DNA of 64,000 bases from Glaciimonas sp. PCH181 (GTDB lineage: Bacteria > Pseudomonadota > Gammaproteobacteria > Burkholderiales > Burkholderiaceae_D): positions 744,001 to 808,000 of the forward strand of contig NZ_PYFP01000001.1 of assembly GCF_003056055.1 (NCBI RefSeq), written 5' to 3'. Under the pieces are notes generated by a model. It had not been told where the DNA came from, searched no databases, and saw nothing but the letters and a program-made list of their open reading frames with translations. The translations under genes were made by a program, and so were the position numbers. Below are positions 27,661-36,875 of this stretch, in pieces; positions within the stretch are counted from its first letter, which is position 1; each line of letters starts with the position of its first letter.

Positions 27661-30600
27661 ATGGGCAAATTTAGCACCTACAGTACATCCCGCTACCAAC
27701 ATTCAGCCTTACAGAATGCAAATAGACCGTTCGGGACAACACCACCTCAAAGTGCGAAATTTGGTGCGCGTGTCTCGCAGGTGACCAATGTTGCATTCTT
27801 CCGCCCGGCGTTCCACCGTGATTCAATCCGGGAAGTGTTGCAGGCGGGGCGTCAACATCGGCTCGATGGAGATGCCCATACGCTTGAAAGACGCAATCAC
27901 ATCGATCCAATCATAGGCGAAGCACCACCTACGCCTCTGGCCATGCTGACCTTAAATGTTTACGCGAACATATTCTCCATTTTGCCTGCGTCGAGCAATA
28001 CCGTGTTCCCAACCCGCACTGCGGCAATTCAAAATGCTTATTTGCCGCCAACCGATAGCGTACCGAGGACGACGTCAAACCCTCTGTCGAATCCACGCAA
28101 AAAAAATCAACAATCTGCTAAGACTAGCGTAGCTGTTAATAAAAGCAGGACGAACGCACACGTCGAAAATTCACGCTCTGCGCCGGTCGTGACGCCGGTT
28201 TATATTGAAAATGCTAGCGAACAATCACGACTATCCACTTCTGAAAGAGATAGAAATCCCATTTTGAGAGGTCTGAAGGATCACCTCGATTCAATCTCAA
28301 AAACAGTGCATCGCAAACCTCATCGGCGCTCCGCAATTTCGCTGGCGACGGAAACCGGTTTGCCGAATCTGTTGACTCATCATAATCGCAGCGGTGAACA
28401 ACAAATTTCCGCTGAGACTGTCTCCGTAGAGGAGTACTATTTTCCCGCTGAAGACGCGATATATCAACGTGGCCGAAATCGTGTAACAGCTGCCATGCCC
28501 AGAACCACGATACCGCCCTCAACGCCGTATTCTGAGTCCTCTCTTCCTTCTGCAATTCCCAGCAACTCTTCCATCAATACCAGCGCCAAGCTGATACAGC
28601 AATCGGATAAATTATTGCAGGGCTTGCACAATTATTTACGTGCTGAAAATTGGAGTCGGGCAGATGCCGGGCACACCGCTAAGGTGTTGACGCTGTTGCA
28701 TTCCCATCTTACGCCTGCCGATAAAGAATCCATTTCAGAGCCGGGATCGGTCATGCCAGCCCACGTCGTCATGGTTGACTCGAGAGAGCGCCGTCTTTTG
28801 ATGCGGCATCTGATGCGCAATATAGGCTTTTACGAAGGAACATCCGAGAACCCGATTGACTTAGCTTTTCAACAAAAAACCCTCGCAATTTTACTTAGCG
28901 CGATGATTGCACCACCCGGTCAGCAGCAACCTTACTCTCTCGGCGGCTACCAATTTCGGGATGCAGCAAAGTTAAAATTAACCGTAGCGGAAGTGATAAA
29001 AGGGTTTTTAGTTCAAATTTGTCTCAGAAATATTGGTATCAAAAGGGAAGTCGCGGCATCGGTCGCTAGCCAGATTCTGGCGCTTTACGAGCCGACATTA
29101 GCGCGCACTGACACTCCCCCAAATATGATTTATGGCGGTTTGGCCTGGGCACAATTACAAATCGATATAGATACTGCGGATGCGCTCAATGTAAATCCGT
29201 GGCATTTCAGCAAGCAGATTTTGCGCACAATGGGACGATCGTTACAGGTACTGGTAAAAGATCATGGTGATTGGAAAAACAGGGCGGCACCGCAAATGTA
29301 TGGGGCATTGCGCTACGCCGATGCAACCGGGGCAATCAATTTATCTAGTCTTGAAACGGCTGACGCGGCCGCCACGATTGTTACGGCGCTGCGTTGCTAT
29401 CAGGAAGCCGATCGACTTGCCTTAATTGAGGAGTTCAAGCCCTGGACCGAGGCCTACGATCTGCTCAAGAGCCCATCGCCGACACGCGCCCAAACAGCGC
29501 ACAAAATTTTACGCTCTGCAGGCGTTCCCTCCGATGAAAAATTTGCGCTTTGGCATGTCGACTTTGACTACCGCGATGAGGATTGTTTGGGCAAACATAC
29601 CGCGCTTGAATACTATCTTGGCGACTGTAAACCGGCACTTAACGGCGTGCTAAAAAATCGTTTTAACAATTTCCCGCCAACTTCGGAGCTGGCTGATGCA
29701 TTCAAGCAAAATTTTAAGACATACGCCGACAACGTAGTGGCCTCCTGGACGCGCTTGATCCTTCAATCACTCAATGGACTAGATACGACGAGCAAACATT
29801 TTAATAACGCTACCCGAATGGATGTTATCGCTCCTTCGATCATGCGTAGCCTCATTTCTCCTCCCCCACTGGGTTTTATGTCAATTGGCCCTGACGTAGT
29901 CGTCAGATTACCGATTGAAAAAGAAAATATGACGCCGGTCGAATATAAACCGGATCAAGGTGGAATGTTCCTAAAAGTAACTACGCCTGTGGCCGGCACA
30001 GGTGATCAGGTGAAGTTTTATTTATTATCGTTCGCGCATCCTGGCGAGACGTTGATCACATTCATAGAGACCACGGAAGGTCATCTTTCAGAATGGCTGG
30101 ACAGATATCCGCACCAGTTTTTTTCAAACGAAACACAAAAACTGGCAGAGCAGCAATGGCCTGAATTTAATACAAAGCAAGAATGGAAGTTGACCACCAT
30201 CGATACAATTCCGTTGATCTCTGCCGACGACAAGGCCGGTCTGCCGAAACGTTTGGCAGAAATACTGATCATGGAACGGCTGGAAAAATCATACAAAGTC
30301 GCGTATGGCATAACGCATTTTGAAATAGCCCGTGCCGAGACCGTCGAATTCGAATACAGCCTGCGCCCATTTTATACTTGCGGAAAGAGGCTTGACGAAG
30401 GGATGCTGGATGACGCTGCTATTCCTTGTACGATGGATGCAATGCTGCTTTTTCCATTCGCGGCTTCGCTGTCCAAGGCCACCTATGCAATGCTGCTGGC
30501 AGGATGGGAGTTTTCTGAAAATGTCGCGTTAGATCTGGCCCGCTCTGCCAGCAGCGATATAGGCAGCAATGCCTTGCGCTCGTCTGGCCTGACTATGATG

Positions 30601-32895
30601 GGTCCCGGCTGGAGTATGAAGAAGCTGGCGCAAGAAGCCAAACCGCTGGCTGCAGAAGCCTTGGCAACAGCGATTAATCTGTTAGATCCCGGCTATAGCA
30701 TGCTGTACCACGTTGGGGAAGGCGCGATAAACCTGTGGCAGGCCGAAAATCGGCTACTTTTATTGCTGAATTTCCTCAAAGGCGAGCCTGGTATGGAGGC
30801 CGTCACTAAAGAGATACAACACAATCTCGATCTTGATATCAACTTCTCTCAAAAGAGCGGAATCTGGTTTGTTCACGATCAGACGGTTGTCCCGCATAGA
30901 GGGCATATCAAAATAAAGACAATCTACGACAACAACCAACCTCTGCAAAAAAATGCATTGGTAAAAAATTTCGTCGCGCCGACAACGACAACTGAGCGCT
31001 ATCATTTTTTGAATCCAACATCCGGCAACATGTTTGGCCCCGCTATGGAGGATTTTAACGGCGGACTAATCGCGTCGACTATGCTGCCAGAAGCAATGGA
31101 AATGTCCACTTTTAACAGAAGAATGGGAAGCGGCATAGAAATTGTGTTGGGGCCGGATGTAAGCGCGCAATACCTGCCGCATTATGGTTCTGTGCCTGAT
31201 CGCATCGCAGTGTTTGAGATCAACAATCGGCTGTATGGGGTTGATGTTCACAGCACAGTTAATCCAAAATTAACGTTGCTCGAAAATATTATTTCTGACG
31301 AAGTTGGCCTATGCAGAAGTGAGCGTGCGATTGGCAAGACTTGCGGTATTTCCAAAACCAAGGATCACGGATATACCTTCACACTGCTGAAAGACATTTA
31401 TCAAGAGCAGCCTGACGTCGGGCTAATCCGCACAGTCCAGAATAAGATAACCGTCTATACGCAAACAAAGGGCGACGGCAAAAACGCCATCGAATACACC
31501 TTTTTGGACGGTAAATATGTGTCATTAAAAGAAGATCACAGAAAAATAAGAGAATATCTTTTTGAAAGAACCCATGTTCCCGAATTCGTCACTATTCCTA
31601 CTCAGACCACAGGGAAAATTGTGGCGTTAGAAGGCAATATGGCCATGACGCTAAGTCTGGGGGAAAAATATCCCAGAGTCGTGACTTATGGTACCTATCG
31701 CAATGACGAAGAACAATTATTCGGCATGGTGCATGTGGAAAAAAACAGTTATTACCGTTTTGAGATAACCGCAGGCGTCGGGCTTAATGCAAAAGTCGAA
31801 TTGACGTTAGCCACAACAAAAGAGGCTGGCCATTACCAGGCATTTCAACTCCGCCAATTCAATCCGCAGCCGCCTTTTGATGTGTCGATATCCATCGTCT
31901 CGGCAAAAAATGTCATACAGATTTTACGCACCGTACACACCGAAGACGGCGATGCCATCCTGGCAGCGCTGAATACAAAATTGTTTGATGACAATAAGTT
32001 AGCTGCGATTCACGGCAGTCTGGAGAAATATGTCAAAGAAGGACAAGAGTGGGATCAACTTCCCGCTCTGGCAGATTTTGCGGAAGTAAAGAGCGTCATC
32101 GATCCCATGCTGTCAGATATATTGGGTTCAGATAGGCGCAACCGAAGCTTTAGAGAACAACTGATCAATGCTTATGTGCATAAGGCGCCTAAGTTAAGGC
32201 AGGTTTACCCCGTGCCAATTTTTGCCCAATCAGAAGAGCTGGATGAAATTTTTGAAATAACCAAAATGATATTGCAGGATTTTCCGGTCAGAGCACGAGT
32301 TCCGGGCATGAGCGGTGCGGAGATTCTGGGTGGCATACAAGAGGACTTCTTTTCGACAATCGGACGGCGAAATTTTGCCTTTGCCATCGTCACTGTAGAG
32401 GGCAGTAACGAGCGGAAAATTATTTTTTGTGTCTCCGGCACGCGCAATGACAACATCAATACCTTTGAAAATGCGATGTATATTGATGGCGCAAAAAAAT
32501 ATAAAAACATTCCCGGTAATGCGATGCAACAAAAGAACGAAGGCACAGTTGCGGAGCAAACAATTGATGGTTTCGACCTTCCTAACAAAAACAAATATTC
32601 CATTACACAAACGCGAACTGTCGATACGGAAAGAGTCATATTGAGTGCCAACACAGATCGGCCTATAAAACTGGAAATGTTTTCAGTTTTGCCGCCCTGT
32701 ACGTCATGCCTACTCAATTTCATCCGTGTTTCAGAGCAGTTTCCTGACGCTGAATTCGTTTTTAGGTATCTTCCCGAAACCCATGCGTCCCAAGAGGCAT
32801 GGGGAGATCCTGTTGCTGCTGGGCTGGGGCAGGCAGGCATGCCGGTCTTGCCTAAGCGGGAAGAGTACAGGCCGCGTCGTGTGATAGCCGGGTGA
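27661..32895 (+). CDS. Giant orphan toxin/effector-like protein with C-terminal deaminase-like domain
   Basis: This single 1744-residue frame starts at ATG 27661 with a poor ribosome-binding site and no signal peptide. Residues 1-310 are Ser/Thr/Pro/Asn-rich and probably disordered. Residues 330-1640 are a large mixed region I do not recognise, with YSLGGYQFRDAAK near 425 and a hydrophobic helical segment at about 917-1041, the type of feature large membrane-translocating toxins carry. The last 150 residues look like a zinc deaminase: strand pair FAFAIVTVEG and IIFCVSGT, helix with VDTERVIL (D1655-x-E1657), strand LEMFSVL, then PPCTSCLLNFI (Cys1680, Cys1683) and QFPDAEFVFRY. The D-x-E plus PCxxC pattern with a following FP strand resembles the BURPS668_1122-type toxin deaminases. 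Function is inference. No immunity, chaperone or secretion gene adjoins it. Confidence 0.85.
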   Translation: MGKFSTYSTSRYQHSALQNANRPFGTTPPQSAKFGARVSQVTNVAFFRPAFHRDSIREVLQAGRQHRLDGDAHTLERRNHIDPIIGEAPPTPLAMLTLNVYANIFSILPASSNTVFPTRTAAIQNAYLPPTDSVPRTTSNPLSNPRKKNQQSAKTSVAVNKSRTNAHVENSRSAPVVTPVYIENASEQSRLSTSERDRNPILRGLKDHLDSISKTVHRKPHRRSAISLATETGLPNLLTHHNRSGEQQISAETVSVEEYYFPAEDAIYQRGRNRVTAAMPRTTIPPSTPYSESSLPSAIPSNSSINTSAKLIQQSDKLLQGLHNYLRAENWSRADAGHTAKVLTLLHSHLTPADKESISEPGSVMPAHVVMVDSRERRLLMRHLMRNIGFYEGTSENPIDLAFQQKTLAILLSAMIAPPGQQQPYSLGGYQFRDAAKLKLTVAEVIKGFLVQICLRNIGIKREVAASVASQILALYEPTLARTDTPPNMIYGGLAWAQLQIDIDTADALNVNPWHFSKQILRTMGRSLQVLVKDHGDWKNRAAPQMYGALRYADATGAINLSSLETADAAATIVTALRCYQEADRLALIEEFKPWTEAYDLLKSPSPTRAQTAHKILRSAGVPSDEKFALWHVDFDYRDEDCLGKHTALEYYLGDCKPALNGVLKNRFNNFPPTSELADAFKQNFKTYADNVVASWTRLILQSLNGLDTTSKHFNNATRMDVIAPSIMRSLISPPPLGFMSIGPDVVVRLPIEKENMTPVEYKPDQGGMFLKVTTPVAGTGDQVKFYLLSFAHPGETLITFIETTEGHLSEWLDRYPHQFFSNETQKLAEQQWPEFNTKQEWKLTTIDTIPLISADDKAGLPKRLAEILIMERLEKSYKVAYGITHFEIARAETVEFEYSLRPFYTCGKRLDEGMLDDAAIPCTMDAMLLFPFAASLSKATYAMLLAGWEFSENVALDLARSASSDIGSNALRSSGLTMMGPGWSMKKLAQEAKPLAAEALATAINLLDPGYSMLYHVGEGAINLWQAENRLLLLLNFLKGEPGMEAVTKEIQHNLDLDINFSQKSGIWFVHDQTVVPHRGHIKIKTIYDNNQPLQKNALVKNFVAPTTTTERYHFLNPTSGNMFGPAMEDFNGGLIASTMLPEAMEMSTFNRRMGSGIEIVLGPDVSAQYLPHYGSVPDRIAVFEINNRLYGVDVHSTVNPKLTLLENIISDEVGLCRSERAIGKTCGISKTKDHGYTFTLLKDIYQEQPDVGLIRTVQNKITVYTQTKGDGKNAIEYTFLDGKYVSLKEDHRKIREYLFERTHVPEFVTIPTQTTGKIVALEGNMAMTLSLGEKYPRVVTYGTYRNDEEQLFGMVHVEKNSYYRFEITAGVGLNAKVELTLATTKEAGHYQAFQLRQFNPQPPFDVSISIVSAKNVIQILRTVHTEDGDAILAALNTKLFDDNKLAAIHGSLEKYVKEGQEWDQLPALADFAEVKSVIDPMLSDILGSDRRNRSFREQLINAYVHKAPKLRQVYPVPIFAQSEELDEIFEITKMILQDFPVRARVPGMSGAEILGGIQEDFFSTIGRRNFAFAIVTVEGSNERKIIFCVSGTRNDNINTFENAMYIDGAKKYKNIPGNAMQQKNEGTVAEQTIDGFDLPNKNKYSITQTRTVDTERVILSANTDRPIKLEMFSVLPPCTSCLLNFIRVSEQFPDAEFVFRYLPETHASQEAWGDPVAAGLGQAGMPVLPKREEYRPRRVIAG

Positions 32896-32972
32896 GCTTT
32901 AAGGGTATCTTGGTTAAAAAGTGATTAGCTAATTTCAATACGTTTGCACGTATAAAGAAAGAAGGGCGAAAG

Positions 32973-33029
32973 AAGGGCGTCATACCGATCCCGGCAAATG
33001 TATTTATGCCGGATCAGTATGACGCCCTT
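32973..33029. terminator. Long inverted repeat, probable bidirectional terminator
   Basis: AAGGGCGTCATAC (32973-32985) pairs perfectly with GTATGACGCCCTT (33017-33029). An inner CCGGCA/TGCCGG stem extends it with small bulges. AGAAGGGCG also occurs just upstream as a direct repeat. It lies between the giant gene and the convergent molybdenum-enzyme gene and should separate their transcripts. Confidence 0.78.
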
Positions 33030-33070
33030 TAGCGTTAAGCCATTAGCAACCTGATAACGTCATCACCAAT

Positions 33071-33105
33071 AGTGAATAGTGAATAGTGAATAGTGAATAG
33101 TGAAT
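33071..33105. repeat. Five tandem copies of a 7-bp unit AGTGAAT
   Basis: Five exact head-to-tail copies of AGTGAAT occupy 33071-33105, with partial units at both ends. They are non-coding, just downstream of the leftward oxidoreductase gene. A 7-mer array like this can change copy number by slippage. Confidence 0.95.
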
Positions 33106-33127
33106 AATTTATTGTTTATTGCCCCAC

Positions 33128-35452
33128 TCAAGCCTTGGTTAATTGCTGACGAATCGGCAAATCGCGTATCCGCTTGCCGGTTGCCGCAAAGATCGCATTG
33201 CACAACGCAGGGGCAATTGGCGGCGTGCCGGGTTCGCCAACACCGCCCATCGGCATATCGTAAGTATGCTCAACGATATGCACATGGATATCCTTAGGCG
33301 CAGAGAGTGCCCGCAAAACATCGTATTCATGAAAATTACCCTGTACGACGGCACCATTTTTAAAGGTGATTTCGCCGGTCATGGCAAGGCTGAGACCCAT
33401 GATGCAAGCGCCTTCAACTTGCGAACGGATGCGGTCTGGTGTCACCGTCGGTCCGCAGTCGATTGCTACATCGACGCGGGGAATACTGATTTCGCCATTT
33501 TCGTTGACGACGACCTCTATCACAGCGGCCACGTAGCTCATAAAGCTATAAGCCACCGCTAGCCCTAAACCATGCCCCTTGGCGACCTTGCGACCCCAGC
33601 CGCCCTCGCGTGTGGCAACCTCAACGACATTACGCATACGACCGGTATCTAGCGGATACAGGATCGGCGATTCGCCATAGTTGGTACTGTCGGACATTTC
33701 TTTTGGATCTATTTTGCGTGCTGGTCCAATTAATTCCAGCAGATATTCGCGATGATCGCGTTTCGCGGCCGCAGCAAGTTCTGCCACGAACGATTGCACC
33801 GCAAACGCATGAGGAATATTAAACACTGAGCGAAACCAGCCGATCCGGGTATGCGCTTCTACTTCGGGCGCTTCAACGCGAATATTCGGAATAACAAAAG
33901 GAATGTTAATCGCGCCCATGCCTAGTTCACCCGCTGATTCGCCCTTGGCTCCGGCTACAAATGTCGAGGAAATAGTCGGTGCTGCGCTGCGATGCAACCA
34001 AGCCAGCGGCCTGCCTTTTTCATCAAGCGTGCTTTCCAGATGTTCTAGAGACACGGTATGCAGATAGTCGTGACGCAGGTCGTCTTCCCGGGTCCAGGTC
34101 ACTTTTACTGGCTTGCCATCCATCGCTTGCGATAGCAGACCGGCTTCCGCTGCAAAGTCTGGCTTGGATTTACGGCCGAAACCCCCGCCGAGTAAGGTAA
34201 CGTTGATTTTTACGTCGTCCAGCTTCAAACCCAGACTACCAGCAACGGTCGCACGGGTTCCTTGTGGATTTTGAACGCAAGCCCAGACTTCACATTTTCC
34301 ATTCACAATCCGGGCGGTCGCTGCTGGCGGCTCCATCGTGGCGTGGGCCAGATGCGGGATGTAATACTCAGCTTCAATCCGCTTGCCAGCTTTTGCCAGC
34401 ACCGCCATTGTGTCGCCTTCATTACGCATTACCTTGGCGGGCTTGCGCGCTGCCTCTTGCATCGTAACCTTAAATACGGTCGAGTCGTAACTGGCGTTCG
34501 GACCATCGTCCCATGTGATTTTTAAGGCTTCACGGCCTTTGATCGCAGCCCAGGTATTGCTGGCGATCACGGCGATTCCTCCCAGCGGATTAAACAGCGC
34601 TGGAGGCGGGCTGCCTTTCAATTCAATAATACGGATGACGCCCGGTACTTTTAGCGCATCAGCCGCATCGAAACTGGCAACTTTTCCACCAAATACGGGC
34701 GGTCTTGCGATAACCGCGTAGACCATGCCGTCCAGACGTACATCAATGCCATATTGGGTGTTGCCCGTCACAATGTTCTGAAAATCGACGCTACTGAATT
34801 TGTCTTTGCCGATATAACGGAATTGCGCCGGATCTTTAAGATGAATTTGGGCTGGGAGCGGCAAAGGCAATTTAGCGGCATCCACGGCCAGAGCGCCATA
34901 TCCCAGACTACGGCCGGATTTGGCGTGATGGACGGCATGGTTGCTGCCGCTGACTTCGGATAGGGGGACATTCCAACGGCTGGCTGCAGCGGTTTCCAGC
35001 ATCAAACGGGCGGTCGCGCCGACCTGACGCATGGGAGTGAAAAAGTGACGCATGCTGCGTGAGCCATCCGTATTCTGATTGCCGAAACGGCTCTCATCGG
35101 CGTTTGCCTGCACGACGCGTACTTTGCTCCAGTCGGCGTCAAGCTCATCGGCGACTACCAGCGGCAGGCTACTACGAATACCTTGCCCCATTTCCGACCG
35201 ATGAGCAACGATGGTAACGATACCATCTGCCCCGATTGAAACAAACACCAAAGGATTGTCGACGGTGCCGCCGGACATGCTCGCACCACCATATTTTTTT
35301 GGCGGGACAGGCGTCTCAACCGCGTTGACCACACCGTTTATACCGACCGTCAATACTAAGCCTGTGAATGCACCAACGCCCTTAAGCCAGCTGCGACGCG
35401 TCATATTGGTTGCGGGCACTGCAGCGATTTCTTCATCAAAGGTGGCGCTCAT
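33128..35452 (-). CDS. Molybdopterin-binding subunit of an isoquinoline 1-oxidoreductase-type enzyme
   Basis: This 774-residue protein is of the xanthine-dehydrogenase-family large subunit, IorB/aldehyde dehydrogenase type, which hydroxylates N-heterocycles or oxidises aldehydes with a Mo cofactor. A twin-arginine signal ([20 protein letters not shown], Arg19-Arg20) places it in the periplasm. Landmarks are [59 protein letters not shown] and the C-terminal [20 protein letters not shown] with the catalytic Glu. It overlaps the 2Fe-2S subunit gene by 4 bases (ATGA), so the two are coupled. The natural substrate is unknown. XdhC-like maturation and cytochrome partner genes are not in the window. 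Confidence 0.93.
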   Translation of the reverse strand: MSATFDEEIAAVPATNMTRRSWLKGVGAFTGLVLTVGINGVVNAVETPVPPKKYGGASMSGGTVDNPLVFVSIGADGIVTIVAHRSEMGQGIRSSLPLVVADELDADWSKVRVVQANADESRFGNQNTDGSRSMRHFFTPMRQVGATARLMLETAAASRWNVPLSEVSGSNHAVHHAKSGRSLGYGALAVDAAKLPLPLPAQIHLKDPAQFRYIGKDKFSSVDFQNIVTGNTQYGIDVRLDGMVYAVIARPPVFGGKVASFDAADALKVPGVIRIIELKGSPPPALFNPLGGIAVIASNTWAAIKGREALKITWDDGPNASYDSTVFKVTMQEAARKPAKVMRNEGDTMAVLAKAGKRIEAEYYIPHLAHATMEPPAATARIVNGKCEVWACVQNPQGTRATVAGSLGLKLDDVKINVTLLGGGFGRKSKPDFAAEAGLLSQAMDGKPVKVTWTREDDLRHDYLHTVSLEHLESTLDEKGRPLAWLHRSAAPTISSTFVAGAKGESAGELGMGAINIPFVIPNIRVEAPEVEAHTRIGWFRSVFNIPHAFAVQSFVAELAAAAKRDHREYLLELIGPARKIDPKEMSDSTNYGESPILYPLDTGRMRNVVEVATREGGWGRKVAKGHGLGLAVAYSFMSYVAAVIEVVVNENGEISIPRVDVAIDCGPTVTPDRIRSQVEGACIMGLSLAMTGEITFKNGAVVQGNFHEYDVLRALSAPKDIHVHIVEHTYDMPMGGVGEPGTPPIAPALCNAIFAATGKRIRDLPIRQQLTKA

Positions 35453-35916
35453 TGGGCGACTCCATTATGGGCAGCGACTTGCTTGATGGCTGCTTTGATA
35501 CGCGTATAAGTCCCGCAACGGCAGATATTCCCGCTCATCGCGTCGTCGATTTCCTGATCGGTTGGTTTGGGTGTGGTTTTCAGCAAAGCGGTAGCGGACA
35601 TTATTTGCCCAGCCTGACAGTAACCGCATTGCGGTACGCCCAAGGCAACCCAGGCTTGTTGAATAGCTTTGCCGACGCCATCGCTGGAAATCGCCTCAAT
35701 CGTAGTAATCTTTTTCCCGACAGCTGCACTGATCGGCGTCACGCAGGAGCGTATCGGCGCGCCATCCAGATGCACGGTACATGCTCCGCACAGCGCCATG
35801 CCACACCCGAATTTAGTTCCGGTCAGTCCCATGCTATCGCGCAAGGTCCAAAGGATAGGGGTCTCGGCTGGCAAGTCGATTGTGTGCTGCTTACCATTGA
35901 TATTTAATATTGTCAT
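35449..35916 (-). CDS. 2Fe-2S subunit of the isoquinoline 1-oxidoreductase-type enzyme
   Basis: This small electron-transfer subunit (IorA type) has 155 residues from the ATG at 35916 ([20 protein letters not shown]). A longer frame to 36075 adds 53 unrelated residues, and the chosen ATG has a GGAAAGAAA site. Plant-type cluster ligands are Cys38, Cys43, Cys46 and Cys58 ([16 protein letters not shown]...SC). The second cluster uses [10 protein letters not shown] and GNICRCGTY. It lacks its own export signal and would be carried out by the Tat signal of the large subunit. It is first of the two-gene operon. Confidence 0.95.
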   Translation of the reverse strand: MTILNINGKQHTIDLPAETPILWTLRDSMGLTGTKFGCGMALCGACTVHLDGAPIRSCVTPISAAVGKKITTIEAISSDGVGKAIQQAWVALGVPQCGYCQAGQIMSATALLKTTPKPTDQEIDDAMSGNICRCGTYTRIKAAIKQVAAHNGVAQ

Positions 35917-36167
35917 TTTCTTTCCAACTTGGGAGTATTGCCTAATGATGGAGTGGGGCAGAAGTACCGCATAACCTGACCGATCGAAGCCGGGGGTGTG
36001 AGTGGATTGTAGTCTTGGAAATGTTTCCCTGTTGAAAAATGTCGATTCTGTACTTAGGCGAGAGCCTAGAAGCACATAACGTTGGCGATTCCCGGTTTCA
36101 GCAATAGCTTGCCATCGGTCTCATGCTGTAGTATTCGTCCATCAAAAAAAATGTACTTTGAGGATTC

Positions 36168-36809
36168 ATGGGCGTATTTCAAAAACCGATCGTTATGCTC
36201 GATTTCGAGACCACTGGACTCAGCCCTGCAATGGGGGACCGCATTACTGAAGTTGCTGCACTGCGGATTGTGGAAGGGAAGATCGTTGAGCGCTTTGTCT
36301 CGCTGGTGAATTGCCGGGTCTCGATACCGTATTTCATCACACAATTGACGGGTATTTCGCAGGCAATGGTGGATAAGGCGCCGCCAGCTTCTGAAGTTGT
36401 GCCAGCGTTACTCGATTTTATTGGGAATGATGCGTTAGCTGCGCATAACGCTAGCTTTGATGCGAAATTTTTATTGGCAGAAAGCGCCATGTTAAATTTG
36501 CAACCGCGCCATAATTCATTAATTTGCTCGCTGAAATTATCGCGCAGACTATTCCCCGGCATGCCGAGTTATAAACTGGGATCGTTGGCAACGGCCTTGC
36601 GGATACCGTTTCATGGCACAGCCCATAGAGCGGAAGCTGATGCTGAAGTTTCGGCCAATCTGTTGCTGCATGTGGCGCAGCGTCTGGCACAGACCTATCG
36701 CGTGCCGTCAATACATCCGGATTTGCTGGTGTCGGTGAATAAGCTGACTGCTGCAAAAGTGCCGGATTTTCTAGCAAAACAATTTAGTCAATCCGCCTCG
36801 ACTAATTAA
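36168..36809 (+). CDS. DnaQ-like (DEDDh) 3'-5' exonuclease
   Basis: This 213-residue stand-alone proofreading-type exonuclease starts at ATG 36168. Exo I is VMLDFETTGLSP (Asp12, Glu14). Exo II is AHNASFDAKFLL. Exo III is HRAEADAEVSANLL, with the His-x4-Asp of the DEDDh class. The fold resembles DNA polymerase III epsilon and PolC exonuclease domains, but no polymerase or GIY-YIG domain is fused. A role in DNA repair or RNA trimming is possible. It is divergent from the molybdenum enzyme and convergent with dbpA. Confidence 0.92.
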   Translation: MGVFQKPIVMLDFETTGLSPAMGDRITEVAALRIVEGKIVERFVSLVNCRVSIPYFITQLTGISQAMVDKAPPASEVVPALLDFIGNDALAAHNASFDAKFLLAESAMLNLQPRHNSLICSLKLSRRLFPGMPSYKLGSLATALRIPFHGTAHRAEADAEVSANLLLHVAQRLAQTYRVPSIHPDLLVSVNKLTAAKVPDFLAKQFSQSASTN

Positions 36810-36810
36810 A

Positions 36811-36875
36811 TAACTGACGCGCATTGCGACTGGGGAAACAATGTCTGCCAACCGCAATGCACGACTAATCAGTTA
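36811..36875. terminator. Nested inverted repeat between exonuclease gene and dbpA
   Basis: The outer arms TAACTGA (36811-36817) and TCAGTTA (36869-36875) and inner arms GCATTGCG (36821-36828) and CGCAATGC (36853-36860) are perfect. The outer right arm covers the dbpA stop codon. It is a likely structure ending both convergent transcripts, without a long T-run. Confidence 0.5.

Noticed and set aside
32205..32840. 211-residue antisense frame over the deaminase-like end of the giant gene, considered as an immunity gene
   Set aside because: It is fully antisense to the catalytic domain, has no ribosome-binding site and looks like a mirror of the coding frame.
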